The notes: generated by a model from the sequence alone, not told the origin. A DNA stretch of 64,000 bases from Enterobacter sp. 10-1 (GCA_002270295.1 NISF01000002.1:496001-560000); one strand, 5' to 3'. Numbered from the stretch's first letter, positions 17,748-26,228 are shown. A program made the numbers and translations.

Positions 17748-19001
17748 ATGAACCTTAAGCTGCAGCTTAAAATATTGTCGTTTCTGCAGTTCTGCCTTTG
17801 GGGTAGTTGGCTGACTACGCTGGGCTCCTATATGTTTGTGACGCTTAAGTTTGACGGAGCGTCTATCGGTGCCGTGTACAGCTCGCTGGGTATTGCCGCC
17901 GTGTTCATGCCTACGCTGCTGGGGATCGTGGCGGATAAGTGGATCAGCGCGAAGTGGGTGTATGCGCTATGCCATCTGGTCGGGGCGGGAACGCTGTTTA
18001 TGGCGGCCCAGGTCACCACGCCGGGTGAGATGTTCCTGGTTATTCTCCTCAACTCGCTGGCCTATATGCCAACGCTGGGGCTGATTAACACCATCTCCTA
18101 CTATCGTCTGAAATCCGCCGGCATGGATATCGTCGCCGATTTCCCGCCTATCCGTATCTGGGGAACCATCGGTTTTATCATCGCGATGTGGGCCGTGAGC
18201 TTCGCCGGCTTCGAGCTGAGCCATATGCAGCTTTATATCGGCGCAACGCTCTCCGTCGTGCTGGCGCTGTTCACCCTGACGCTGCCGCATATTCCGGTCT
18301 CTAACCAGCAGAAAAACCAGAGCTGGAGCACCATGCTGGGCCTGGACGCATTTGCCCTGTTCAAAAACAAGCGGATGGCGATCTTCTTTATCTTCTCCAT
18401 GCTGTTAGGCGCTGAACTGCAGATCACCAACATGTTCGGTAATACCTTCCTGCACAGCTTCGACAATAACCCGCTGTTCTCGGGCAGCTTTATCGTCGAG
18501 CATGCGTCGGTAATGATGTCGATTTCCCAGATCTCCGAAACCCTGTTTATCCTGACCATTCCGTTCTTCCTGAGCCGCTACGGCATTAAGAACGTCATGC
18601 TGATCAGTATCGTGGCGTGGATGCTGCGCTTCGGCCTGTTCGCCTACGGCGACCCAACGCCGTTCGGCACCGTGCTGCTGGTTCTGTCGATGATTGTCTA
18701 CGGCTGCGCCTTCGACTTCTTCAACATCTCTGGTTCGGTGTTTGTCGAGAAAGAGGTAAGACCGGAAATTCGCGCCAGCGCCCAGGGGATGTTCCTGATG
18801 ATGACCAACGGCTTTGGCTGCATTCTCGGCGGCGTGGTGAGCGGGAAAGTGGTAGAGATGTATACCACCGACGGCATCACCAACTGGCAGCCGGTGTGGC
18901 TGATCTTCGCCGGATACTCGCTGGTTCTGGCCTTCGCCTTCGTCGCGCTGTTTAAGTACAAACACGTCAGACAGCCTGCCGCAGTCCAGCAGAGCGCCTG
19001 A
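17748..19001 (+). CDS. nupG: Nucleoside:H+ symporter NupG
   Basis: 417-residue, 12-helix MFS permease of the nucleoside:H+ symporter family, importing all common nucleosides. The start MNLKLQLKILSFLQFCLWGSW at 17748 has a GAGGAA ribosome site. LGIVADKWISAKWVY and IRIWGTIGFIIAMW are family blocks. The upstream operator-like boxes fit a CytR/DeoR-controlled gene. Confidence 0.95.
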   Translation: MNLKLQLKILSFLQFCLWGSWLTTLGSYMFVTLKFDGASIGAVYSSLGIAAVFMPTLLGIVADKWISAKWVYALCHLVGAGTLFMAAQVTTPGEMFLVILLNSLAYMPTLGLINTISYYRLKSAGMDIVADFPPIRIWGTIGFIIAMWAVSFAGFELSHMQLYIGATLSVVLALFTLTLPHIPVSNQQKNQSWSTMLGLDAFALFKNKRMAIFFIFSMLLGAELQITNMFGNTFLHSFDNNPLFSGSFIVEHASVMMSISQISETLFILTIPFFLSRYGIKNVMLISIVAWMLRFGLFAYGDPTPFGTVLLVLSMIVYGCAFDFFNISGSVFVEKEVRPEIRASAQGMFLMMTNGFGCILGGVVSGKVVEMYTTDGITNWQPVWLIFAGYSLVLAFAFVALFKYKHVRQPAAVQQSA

Positions 19002-19006
19002 TAACA

Positions 19007-19032
19007 GCCCGGCGGCGCTACGCCTGCCGGGC
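19007..19032. repeat. REP-like palindrome
   Basis: GCCCGGC (19007-19013) pairs with GCCGGGC (19026-19032) around GGCGCTACGCCT. This is the typical shape of enterobacterial REP units, seen once between nupG and its terminator. Confidence 0.55.
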
Positions 19033-19043
19033 AACAACACGCC

Positions 19044-19074
19044 ACGCCCCGAGCTCGCGCCGGGGCGTTTTTTT
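19044..19074 (+). terminator. Terminator of nupG
   Basis: ACGCCCCG (19044-19051) pairs with CGGGGCGT (19061-19068), followed by a run of Ts to 19074. The run abuts the stop codon of the convergent speC. Confidence 0.85.
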
Positions 19075-21211
19075 ATGCCTTCAGCACGTTGCCGTACAGC
19101 CGCTTGATGCCGTCAGGATCCGTTTCGCTGTAGACGCCCTGCAGCTCCGGCGAGAAGCCGGGCAGCATATTGACGCCCTCCTCCAGCGCGAGGAAGTAGC
19201 GCAGCACCGCCCCGCCCCACACCTCGCCCGGCACCACGCACAGCACGCCCGGCGGATACGGCAGCGCCCCCTCCGCCGCAATGCGACCTTCGGCCTCGCT
19301 CAGGCGCACGAGGTCGACGTTACCGCGAATAAATTCGCGGTTCGCATCCTGCGGATTCATCACCACGCGCGGGAAGCTCCGCTTGCGGAACATCTCTTTT
19401 TGCAGATCCTTAACCGCAAAACTGACGTACAGATTGTGCATCTCCTGGCATAGCTCGCGGATAGTGTAATCACGATAGCGCACCGGATATTTGTTATAGA
19501 TGGTCGGCAGCACGTCAGCCAGCGGGGTATCGGCTTCGATATGCTGTTCAAACTGCGCCAGCATCGCCACCAGCTGCGCCATTTTTTCAGCGCTCTCGGC
19601 CGGCGTCAGCAGGAACAGAATCGAGTTCAGATCGCACTTCTCAGGCACAATGCCGTTTTCGCGCAGGTAGTGCGCCAGAATCGTCGCCGGGATACCAAAA
19701 TCGGTATATTCGCCGCTTTGCGCGTCGATGCCCGGCGTGGTCAGCAGCAGCTTGCAGGGATCAACGAAGTACTGATCGCCCGCATAGCCCTCAAAACCGT
19801 GCCAGCTGGCGCCCGGCTCAAAGCTGAAGAAGCGCCGCTCGCGGGCGATGGCTTCGGTCGGATGATCCTGCCACGGGCGCCCGGCCACCGTCGGCGGCAC
19901 AAATGGCTGAATCATTTTGCAGCGGGCGAGGATCGCCTTGCGCGCTTCAATACCCAGCGCTACGCAATCAGCCCACAGCCTGCGGCCGCTTTCGCCTTCA
20001 TGAATTTTGGCATTCACATCCAGCGCCGCAAACAGCGGGTAAAACGGGCTGGTCGACGCGTGCAGCATAAAGGCGTTATTCAACCGCTTGTGCGGGCAGA
20101 ACCGCGCCTGGCCGCGCAGGTGGTTATCCTTCTTGTGGATCTGCGACGTTTGCGAGAAACCGGCCTGCTGTTTATGCACCGACTGGGTGACGAAAATGCC
20201 CGGATCTTCAGGAGTCAGATCGAGCAGCAGCGGCGAACAGTCGGCCATCATCGGAATAAACTGCTCATAGCCGACCCACGCGGAATCAAACAGGATGTAG
20301 TCGCACAGGCTGCCAATTTTATCCACCACCTGACGGGCGTTGTAGACGGTGCCATCGTAGGTGCCAAGCTGAATCACCGCCAGACGGAACGGCCGCGGCG
20401 CATCGGCCTTTTCCGGCGCCACTTCGCGAATAAGGTTGCGCAGGTAGCCTTCATCAAAGCAGCGATCATCGATGCCGCCGATAAAGCCAAACGGGTTGCG
20501 CGAGGCCTCCAGATAGACCGGCGTGGCCCCGGCCTGAATCAGCGCGCCGTGGTGGTTGGATTTGTGGTTATTACGGTCAAACAGCACCAGGTCGCCGCGG
20601 GTGAGCAGCGCGTTGCTGACCACCTTATTCGCCGCCGAAGTGCCGTTAAGGACGAAATAGGTCTTGTCGGCGTTGAACACCCTCGCCGCAAACTTCTGCG
20701 CGTGTTTGGCGGAGCCTTCGTGAATCAGCAGATCGCCCAGCTTGACGTCGGCATTGCACATATCGGCCCGGAAGATGTTCTCGCCAAAGAAGTCAAAGAA
20801 CTGACGGCCCGCGGGGTGTTTTTTAAAAAATGCCCCGTGCTGATGTCCCGGACAGGCAAAGGTGCTGTTGTCCATCTCGACGTATTGAGTCAGAGTATTA
20901 AAGAACGGCGGCAGCAGGTTGTCTTCATAGCGGCAGGCCGCCGCCTCCAGCTCCAGCCAATCCTGCTCTTTGCCGGTCATCACCGCCGCGACGCCGTCCG
21001 GCTTTGCCATTTCGGTCTCGCTAAGCAGATAGACCGGCAGGTTAAACCCGCTACGCTTAAGTAGAGAGAGGATGCCGCTGCGGCTGTCCGCTGCGGTAAT
21101 GACGACTGCCGCCACATCGGTAAAATCAGTATTGTCCAGCGCGACCACGCGACGGTGGGTGGACAGATGGGGGACCAGCTCGCAGCTGGCGGCAATGTGC
21201 ATTGATTTCAT
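19073..21211 (-). CDS. speC: Ornithine decarboxylase, constitutive type
   Basis: 712-residue, PLP-dependent, fold-type I decarboxylase making putrescine from ornithine. The three-part layout is an N-terminal wing (1 to about 105), the PLP core with lysine in TQSVHKQQAGFSQ (about 355), and the C-terminal domain ending GNVLKA. FACPGHQHGAFFKKHPAG is the family signature. Position between nupG and yqgA and the sequence MKSMHIAASCELVPHL identify SpeC rather than inducible SpeF. The ribosome site is weak, and three hairpins precede the start. Confidence 0.95.
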   Translation of the reverse strand: MKSMHIAASCELVPHLSTHRRVVALDNTDFTDVAAVVITAADSRSGILSLLKRSGFNLPVYLLSETEMAKPDGVAAVMTGKEQDWLELEAAACRYEDNLLPPFFNTLTQYVEMDNSTFACPGHQHGAFFKKHPAGRQFFDFFGENIFRADMCNADVKLGDLLIHEGSAKHAQKFAARVFNADKTYFVLNGTSAANKVVSNALLTRGDLVLFDRNNHKSNHHGALIQAGATPVYLEASRNPFGFIGGIDDRCFDEGYLRNLIREVAPEKADAPRPFRLAVIQLGTYDGTVYNARQVVDKIGSLCDYILFDSAWVGYEQFIPMMADCSPLLLDLTPEDPGIFVTQSVHKQQAGFSQTSQIHKKDNHLRGQARFCPHKRLNNAFMLHASTSPFYPLFAALDVNAKIHEGESGRRLWADCVALGIEARKAILARCKMIQPFVPPTVAGRPWQDHPTEAIARERRFFSFEPGASWHGFEGYAGDQYFVDPCKLLLTTPGIDAQSGEYTDFGIPATILAHYLRENGIVPEKCDLNSILFLLTPAESAEKMAQLVAMLAQFEQHIEADTPLADVLPTIYNKYPVRYRDYTIRELCQEMHNLYVSFAVKDLQKEMFRKRSFPRVVMNPQDANREFIRGNVDLVRLSEAEGRIAAEGALPYPPGVLCVVPGEVWGGAVLRYFLALEEGVNMLPGFSPELQGVYSETDPDGIKRLYGNVLKA

Positions 21212-21249
21212 TAGCGCGAATACCCGTTTCCGGAGAGTAAAAGGCCTCA

Positions 21250-21351
21250 GACAGGGCGTTCACGCCTTGTCCAACGAAATGTCAGGGTCCGACTGGATTC
21301 CAGCTCCGACCGCCCGACATCAGTAAAAGCAGACCGGGTCCGCTTTTACTG
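21250..21351 (-). promoter_or_regulatory. Hairpin-rich leader upstream of speC
   Basis: Three stems occur in series on the speC side. CAGTAAAAGC (21321-21330) pairs with GCTTTTACTG (21342-21351). An imperfect stem TGTC...GACA (21280-21319) contains CTGG-ATT-CCAG. GACAGGGCGT (21250-21259) pairs with ACGCCTTGTC (21262-21271, one mismatch). They lie 39-140 bases before the speC ATG. They could form a structured 5' leader controlling speC; no known riboswitch family was recognised. Confidence 0.45.
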
Positions 21352-21642
21352 TTGTCCTGCAGTGAGCATACGCTGCCTTCACCGCATGCGGGGAAGAGGA
21401 TCGAGACTAAGAGTAGCAAGATGAGGCGGCTTACGCATCTGCGCGCGGCGGCAATGCGTTGGCGATGTGGTCATCCCGGCGGCCTCATAGTTGAAGAGAA
21501 GAAAATTCGCGCAATAATGTCACCTTTGCCATACCCAGGCAAGATGAATTACATATGCAGTCACATCACTGTTCCACGAGCCTTTACGCCGTGGCAGGTT
21601 CATAATAATGCACTTATTAGGGATAATTAACGGGAGCACGCT
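21352..21642. other. Gap ahead of yqgA
   Basis: 291 bp between the speC leader and yqgA. It holds a small dyad CCACG/CGTGG (21574-21594) and the GGGAG ribosome site of yqgA at about 21632. A 92-codon open frame (21352-21630) has no coding character or ribosome site. Nothing else recognised. Confidence 0.5.
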
Positions 21643-22356
21643 GTGGTTACAGGACCTTTTATTAACGCCTGCGCGGTGCTGTCAGGCGGCATCATTGGCG
21701 CACTGTTAAGCCAGAGATTGCCGGAGCGCATCCGCACATCGATGACCTCTATTTTTGGTCTCGCCTCTTTGGGCATTGGTATTTTATTAGTGGTTAAATG
21801 CGCCAACCTGCCGGTGATGGTGCTCGCCACCCTGTTGGGCGCCCTGCTTGGCGAAGTGTGTAATATGGAGAAAGGGACCAACGCGCTGGTCGGCAAGCTC
21901 CAGCAGATATTTTCGCCGAAGGGCAAGCGGCGGGTTGCCGCCCATGACTCTTTTGTTCAGAGCTACGTCGCGATTATCGTGCTGTTCTGCGCCAGCGGCA
22001 CCGGGATCTTCGGCGCGATGCGCGAAGGCATGACCGGCGACGCCAGCATTCTTATTGCCAAAGCGTTCCTCGACTTTTTCACCGCCACCATTTTTGCCTG
22101 TTCTCTTGGCATTGCCGTCGCGGCGATAAGCGTTCCGATGCTGGTTATCCAGCTCACGCTGGCGGCCTGCGCTGCGTTAATTATGCCCTTGACGACCCCG
22201 ATGATGATGGCCGATTTCAGCGCCGTTGGCGGAATGCTGCTGCTGGCGACCGGGCTGCGCATCTGCGGTATCAAAATGTTTGCGGTGGTTAATATGCTGC
22301 CGGCGCTGGTGCTGGCAATGCCGCTATCGGCAGCCTGGAGCCTCTTTTTCGCCTGA
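21643..22356 (+). CDS. yqgA: DUF554 membrane protein YqgA
   Basis: 237 residues starting with GTG at 21643, eight bases after GGGAG. Six to seven hydrophobic segments; begins MVTGPFINACAVLSGGIIGALL, with LLGEVCNMEKGTNALVGKLQ in a cytoplasmic loop and GLRICGIKMFAVVNMLPAL near the end. These are DUF554 hallmarks. Role unknown. It occupies the speC-yqgA-pheV position seen in E. coli. Confidence 0.93.
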   Translation: MVTGPFINACAVLSGGIIGALLSQRLPERIRTSMTSIFGLASLGIGILLVVKCANLPVMVLATLLGALLGEVCNMEKGTNALVGKLQQIFSPKGKRRVAAHDSFVQSYVAIIVLFCASGTGIFGAMREGMTGDASILIAKAFLDFFTATIFACSLGIAVAAISVPMLVIQLTLAACAALIMPLTTPMMMADFSAVGGMLLLATGLRICGIKMFAVVNMLPALVLAMPLSAAWSLFFA

Positions 22357-22422
22357 AGCTGCGTGCTTTTAATGCAATGTGGTGATAGATTGTCCATCCT
22401 GCGTTGATTTGATGAAATTTCG

Positions 22423-22451
22423 TTGACGCAGCGAGGCGAATCGGTTTTAAT
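22423..22451 (+). promoter_or_regulatory. tRNA-Phe promoter
   Basis: TTGACG (22423-22428) and TTTAAT (22446-22451) are separated by 17 bases. They are followed by the GC-rich discriminator GCGCCCC typical of stringently controlled tRNA promoters. The tRNA begins 10 bases after the -10 box. Confidence 0.75.
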
Positions 22452-22461
22452 GCGCCCCGTT

Positions 22462-22537
22462 GCCCGGATAGCTCAGTCGGTAGAGCAGGGGATTGAAAAT
22501 CCCCGTGTCCTTGGTTCGATTCCGAGTCCGGGCACCA
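22462..22537 (+). tRNA. pheV: tRNA-Phe (GAA)
   Basis: 76 bases including encoded CCA. Acceptor GCCCGGA (22462-22468) pairs with TCCGGGC (22528-22534). The D-loop sequence is AGTCGGTAGAGC, the anticodon GAA is at 22495-22497 in the stem GGGGATTGAAAATCCCC, and the T-loop is GGTTCGATTCC. The anticodon and context behind yqgA identify pheV, a common island integration site in enterobacteria. Its last 17 bases are duplicated downstream. Confidence 0.98.
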
Positions 22538-23237
22538 CTATTCAGAGAACCCAGCCGATGGCTGGGTTTTTGCATTTCTGCAGCCGGACTCTCCATCGAA
22601 CTACGTTCGATTATTCGCCGCCAGCGGCTCACCCCTGCGGGGCCGGCGCGACAGGCGCGCCGTTCAACGCCTCCGGCGTTAGTCCGAGTCCGGGCACCAC
22701 TATTCAGAGAACCCAGCCGATGGCTGGGTTTTTGCATTTCTGCAGCCGGACTCTCCATCGAACTACGTTCGATTATTCGCCGCCAGCGGCTCACCCCTGC
22801 GGGGCCGGCGCGACAGGCGCGCCGTTCAACGCCTCCGGCGTTAGTCCGAGTCCGGGCACCACTATTCAGAGAACCCAGCCGATGGCTGGGTTTTTGCATT
22901 TCTGCAGCCGGACTCTCCATCGAACTACGTTCGATTATTCGCCGCCAGCGGCTCACCCCTGCGGGGCCGGCGCGACAGGCGCGCCGTTCAACGCCTCCGG
23001 CGTTAGTCCGAGCCGGGCACCACTATTTAAAGAACCCGCCCAAAAGGCGGTTTTTTGCATTTCTACGGCCGGACTCTCCATCGAACTACGTTCGATTATT
23101 CGCCGCCAGCGGCTCACCCCTGCGGGGCCGGCGCGACAGGCGCGCCGTTCAACGCCTTCGGCGTTAGTCCGAGCCGGGCACCACTATTCAGAGAACCCGC
23201 CCAAAAGGCAGGTTTTTGCATTTCTGCGGCCGGACGG
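22538..23237 (+). repeat. tRNA-tail tandem repeats (rtT-like), four units plus a partial
   Basis: Units span 22538-22699, 22700-22861 (162 bp each), 22862-23022 and 23023-23183 (161 bp), then a partial to about 23237. Each full unit ends in the tRNA-Phe 3' end TCCGAGTCCGGGCACCA (22683, 22845) or the one-base-shorter TCCGAGCCGGGCACCA (23007, 23168). Each starts with a terminator, then a chain of small stems: TCGAA/TTCGA, CCCC/GGGG, GGCGCG/CGCGCC and AACGCC/GGCGTT. Terminator arms differ in units 4 and 5 yet still pair. The design matches the E. coli tyrT rtT repeats. 162 is divisible by three, so open frames run through; they are not taken as genes. Confidence 0.93.
22548..22571 (+). terminator. 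Terminator after tRNA-Phe, copied in each repeat
   Basis: CCCAGCC (22550-22556) pairs with GGCTGGG (22560-22566) and is followed by five Ts. Identical copies lie at 22710-22733 and 22872-22895. Variant copies at 23033-23056 (CCGCC/GGCGG) and 23194-23217 keep or nearly keep pairing. Confidence 0.88.
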
Positions 23238-23450
23238 GGCTGCTTCCGGATATTTCTCGTCAGGCGTACTATACACCTGTGTTATAGCTACATACCCGCC
23301 ACTGAAGATTGCTTCAATGTAAGCGGCCTGCCATCCGCTGTCGAGCGTCATCAGCGGAATGCTGAGTGTGTCACCGCCGGTAGTCCGAGTACCGGGAACT
23401 GAGTTGCATTTAATATCGCAGGCATAACGAAAATCCCTTACACCAAATAA
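23238..23450 (-). pseudogene. Unidentified gene remnant
   Basis: From 23450 down to the repeat edge there is one open frame of about 70 codons without a start codon, on the minus strand. It reads FGVRDFRYACDIKCN, then GGDTLSIPLMTLDSGWQAAY and GGYVAITQVYSTPDEKY. It looks like genuine protein sequence: mixed hydrophobicity, sensible codons, and on the opposite strand to the repeats. It is cut by the repeat array at its 3' side and has a stop at its 5' side. I do not recognise the family. It is probably debris of an older insertion at pheV. Confidence 0.35.
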
Positions 23451-24146
23451 TTAACTTTGAGGGGCTAAAAGTATGTAAGCCGCATACTGTGTACCGGTAA
23501 CTACTGCATTCATCAGCATATGAAGAATCACTGGCATCAAAAGCCCCCGGCTCTTCACCCGCGCCGCCGTGAGGGTTAAAGAAACCAAAAACAACATGAT
23601 AAAGGTCCTTATTTCCGTATACTGCAAGTGGACTGCCGAAAATATCAAGGACACGATGATAGCGGCACCATAAATATTTCCCCGAAACCAGAATTTAAGT
23701 ATGTTAAACAGGCATCCACGGAAGACGATTTCTTCATAGACAGGCGCAATGAAAATTAGCAGAATGGCATTAATCCAAAAAATGTATCCTCCGAGAGTCG
23801 CCTGGGATTCGGACCATTTTTCAGCTTTATTTATCCCGAAAAGATAAGGGAAAAGATACTGAACAAGCAGAATAATAAGAAACAGTATCATAAACGTTTT
23901 AAGCCGAAAACTACCGACCCCCATGCCTTCTCTTTTACGGAAAAAGATATAATAGAGAGGAATAATGAACATAAATTCCAGAGTAATGAGTAACGGAATC
24001 AGAAGCCCTCGCGCCATAAGTTCTGCACCGTTTCTTAAAAATAAGGGGATAAAGGTTATCCCGAAGAACAGTATGAACATAGCAAAACATCCGGATACGG
24101 ATTTGTTTCTTTCAATATATTCACAGCTGTATTTTTTGTCTTCCAT
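23451..24146 (-). CDS. CPBP (CAAX/Abi) family membrane protease
   Basis: 231 residues from the ATG at 24146, with AGGA eight bases upstream; an 18-codon longer frame is less likely. About seven hydrophobic segments. The CPBP motifs are present in order: EEIVFRG (EExxxR), FSAVHLQY (second motif His) and HMLMNAV (third motif). Unlike its neighbours it is AT-rich, with Ile/Phe/Lys-rich coding, which suggests transfer. Microcin E492 clusters of Klebsiella include a CPBP protein (MceF), and a microcin-exporter remnant lies just upstream. A role in microcin export or immunity is therefore possible but unproven. Confidence 0.75.
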   Translation of the reverse strand: MEDKKYSCEYIERNKSVSGCFAMFILFFGITFIPLFLRNGAELMARGLLIPLLITLEFMFIIPLYYIFFRKREGMGVGSFRLKTFMILFLIILLVQYLFPYLFGINKAEKWSESQATLGGYIFWINAILLIFIAPVYEEIVFRGCLFNILKFWFRGNIYGAAIIVSLIFSAVHLQYTEIRTFIMLFLVSLTLTAARVKSRGLLMPVILHMLMNAVVTGTQYAAYILLAPQS

Positions 24147-24342
24147 TTCATCATTCCTGATACAAATCAATAACTTAAGACCATAGCCGAAATTTACCAT
24201 CGCGTAAGGCCTCGGACTCGTCAGGTAGTAGTGTGTTACATTTCCTCTTCATTTGACCAGATTTATTTAGTATCGAATGATTCAGGTAAGTAAGTACAGG
24301 CTGGATACCTGCCTTTGACGAAGAAATATTAATAGCATTGCT

Positions 24343-25051
24343 TTAGTCGTGTCCTGCAGACGCATTCAATAAAACTACCCGCGCGGCCGATTTTACTGTT
24401 ATTTCTCCGTGAGCGATAATTATCCGTGTTATATTAAGATGTTTTATCGCTTGATTAACATAATTTTCACTCTCAGTATTCAGCGCACTTATGGCCTCAT
24501 CCATGCATAAAATACCGGGACAACGGTAAAGCGCTTGTGCAATAAAAACCCGCGGTTTCTGCCCGCCAGAAAATCTTGCTACCGGTTCGCTAATCAGCGC
24601 CTCATAACCCACGGGCATTTTTATGATAACTTCGTGAATAAAGCTGGATCTGGCGGCGCGCTCCACCATCCACGCCCCATCGATATTTTCAGCGAAACCG
24701 CAGATATTTTCTCGAACAGAGTCTGAAAACAGCCGGTCATCCTGCATCACACAGGCAATCATTCTGTGATAATTATTGACACCCAGCGACCTGATATCCG
24801 TACCGTCTGCCGGACTCGGGTACAAACAGCCCGCACAGTACCTTTACCAGGGTGATTTTCCCTGAACCTGAAGGCCCGATAATCGCCACAATTTCTCCTG
24901 GTTTTATACTGGTGTTCAGGTTGCTGAAAACGGGCGCAGACTGACCGTCATAACGAAAACTCAGGTTCCGGATCTCCAGTGCTACCGGATGTATATCGGC
25001 TTGCATAGCCGTATCAGGTTTCCGGGCTTCCCGCGCGTTCAGGGCGATAAT
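24343..25051 (-). pseudogene. Remnant of a microcin/colicin V-type ABC exporter (CvaB/MceG-like)
   Basis: Two overlapping reading frames encode only the C-terminal ATPase. The first (about 25051 to 24800) reads HPVALEIRNLSFRYDGQSAP and IIGPSGSGKITLVKVLCGLF. After a frameshift in the P-loop-to-Q-loop region (about 24800), the second reads DGTDIRSLGVNNYHRMIACV, FSGGQKPRVFIAQALYR and MDEAISALNTE. This is close to my recollection of CvaB. The peptidase C39 and membrane domains are missing. Walker A has GKI for GKT, and the H-loop reads AHGE for AHRE. It is a decayed gene; with the CPBP protein it suggests a lost class IIb microcin cluster. Confidence 0.8.
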
Positions 25052-25352
25052 TCAATACTTGCCTCTTTAGAGTGCAAATATTATCGAATTGAATATTCTA
25101 GCGATAAATCTGAGTAATATATTGGCGCTAGTTTAAGTCATAACATAACAATAAAAATGCCAATACCGCTCTTTCTTGCCGGCAAGAGGGGATATAAACA
25201 ATGTTTGTTTAACTCCAGGTGCAGCCCGCAAGGCGACGTTCATCTGTTTACATCACCGCGTAGCGCAAGCGTTCAAGGAGGTCCCCGGGCCCCGTGGGGT
25301 CGTCCCCGTTCATCCGGCCGTCGAATCCATGCCAGCGCGGTGGACATTAGCG
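25052..25352. other. Gap between exporter remnant and DUF3750 gene
   Basis: 301 bp. The left half is AT-rich. A perfect palindrome TCTTGCCGGCAAGA lies at 25174-25187. The right half is GC-rich with a run of C/G clusters (about 25280-25310). No microcin precursor with a double-glycine leader was found here, nor a tRNA or IS end. Confidence 0.45.
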
Positions 25353-26126
25353 TTATTTAGCAGGGTCATTTCGCAAATTGTCATCGCCCAGGCCGCCAAT
25401 AAACGGCAGACGTATACGTAACGGCGTGAAATCCAGCCCCACGTTCAGCCCCAGCAGGTTGAGTTCAAATCCCTCTTCAGCCCCCAGCGTAACACCGGCA
25501 ATCCCCAGCACCGACACCTGTACCCCGCGTCCGGATGGCGGGAGGCCGATGGGATCCAGCAGCGAGCGAAAATCTTTCCCCACCGCGTTGGCGGGCATAT
25601 CCAGCTTGAGCGCAGGCACCTCGCGCCCAATATGGGCAATAAAGGTGTTACTGTTGGGCCCTGGCCAGGCGTGGTAGGTATCCGGCCAGGGATAGGTGGC
25701 AATGGCCGCGACAATCTGCGGAATCATGGCTTCGGCCTCTTGCCCCCGGTGTTCCACCAGCAAACGGGGCTTCGCCCCGAACCAGTAGCCATCCGGAGGG
25801 TTACGATTGCGGCGCACCTTTTCCCCGCCTCCCCAGCTAATCACTTCGTAACGGCTATATTCCGTCTCCCCGGCGCGTTTATAGATGATCCATGGATGTA
25901 CCGCCACCACCCCTCTCCATCCCCAGGTCGGCGCAGCGTAGACCTGCACAATGGCCAGCCTGGCGTTTTGCTGAGGGTCGGGCGCCAGCCCCGCTGAGTC
26001 ACGGCGGGCGGACCACCAGCCCTCCTGCGAGCGCTGCTCACGCTGATGCATCGCCTGGGCCAGGCTGGCGCCAAGAGAGAGCAGGATGATGCAAAGAAGA
26101 CTCAGACAAACGATTTTTATGATCAT
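25353..26126 (-). CDS. DUF3750 family protein
   Basis: 257 residues with an N-terminal hydrophobic segment (MIIKIVCLSLLCIILLSLGA) that is a signal or membrane anchor. The DUF3750 features are VQVYAAPTWGWRGVVAVHPW, YEVISWGGGEKVRRNRNPPD, YHAWPGPNSNTFIAHIGREV and a C-terminal LGLNVGLDFTPLRIRLPFIG. The conserved WPGPNSNTF box hints at an enzyme-like pocket, but no activity is known. Probably periplasm-facing. Same strand as the Met-rich peptide gene but separated from it by a terminator. Confidence 0.8.
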   Translation of the reverse strand: MIIKIVCLSLLCIILLSLGASLAQAMHQREQRSQEGWWSARRDSAGLAPDPQQNARLAIVQVYAAPTWGWRGVVAVHPWIIYKRAGETEYSRYEVISWGGGEKVRRNRNPPDGYWFGAKPRLLVEHRGQEAEAMIPQIVAAIATYPWPDTYHAWPGPNSNTFIAHIGREVPALKLDMPANAVGKDFRSLLDPIGLPPSGRGVQVSVLGIAGVTLGAEEGFELNLLGLNVGLDFTPLRIRLPFIGGLGDDNLRNDPAK

Positions 26127-26228
26127 GGCAGCCTGTATTCAGGGAGGAAACATCCATATGCGCGATTATTGTACTGATTGCGCTGCGCATCAAGACAGTT
26201 CGGCAGCGCCGAACTGCGACGTTTCCAC

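Noticed and set aside
19541..21064. 507-codon antisense frame over speC
   Set aside because: Shadow of speC; composition and lack of motifs show it is not coding.
21352..21630. 92-codon ORF between speC and yqgA
   Set aside because: Spans hairpin-rich DNA, lacks a ribosome site and coding character.
22538..23237. CRISPR array
   Set aside because: Units of about 162 bp are contiguous, without spacers, and carry terminators and tRNA tails; no cas genes are present.
22423..23322. Long frames through the pheV repeats on both strands (169 to 299 codons)
   Set aside because: A 162-bp unit keeps frame automatically; one frame overlaps the tRNA itself. The frame at 22493 could be a Tpr-like curiosity, but nothing supports translation.
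23200..25352. Microcin precursor peptide with a double-glycine leader
   Set aside because: Gaps around the CPBP gene and exporter remnant were read on both strands; no short ORF with a GG leader was found.
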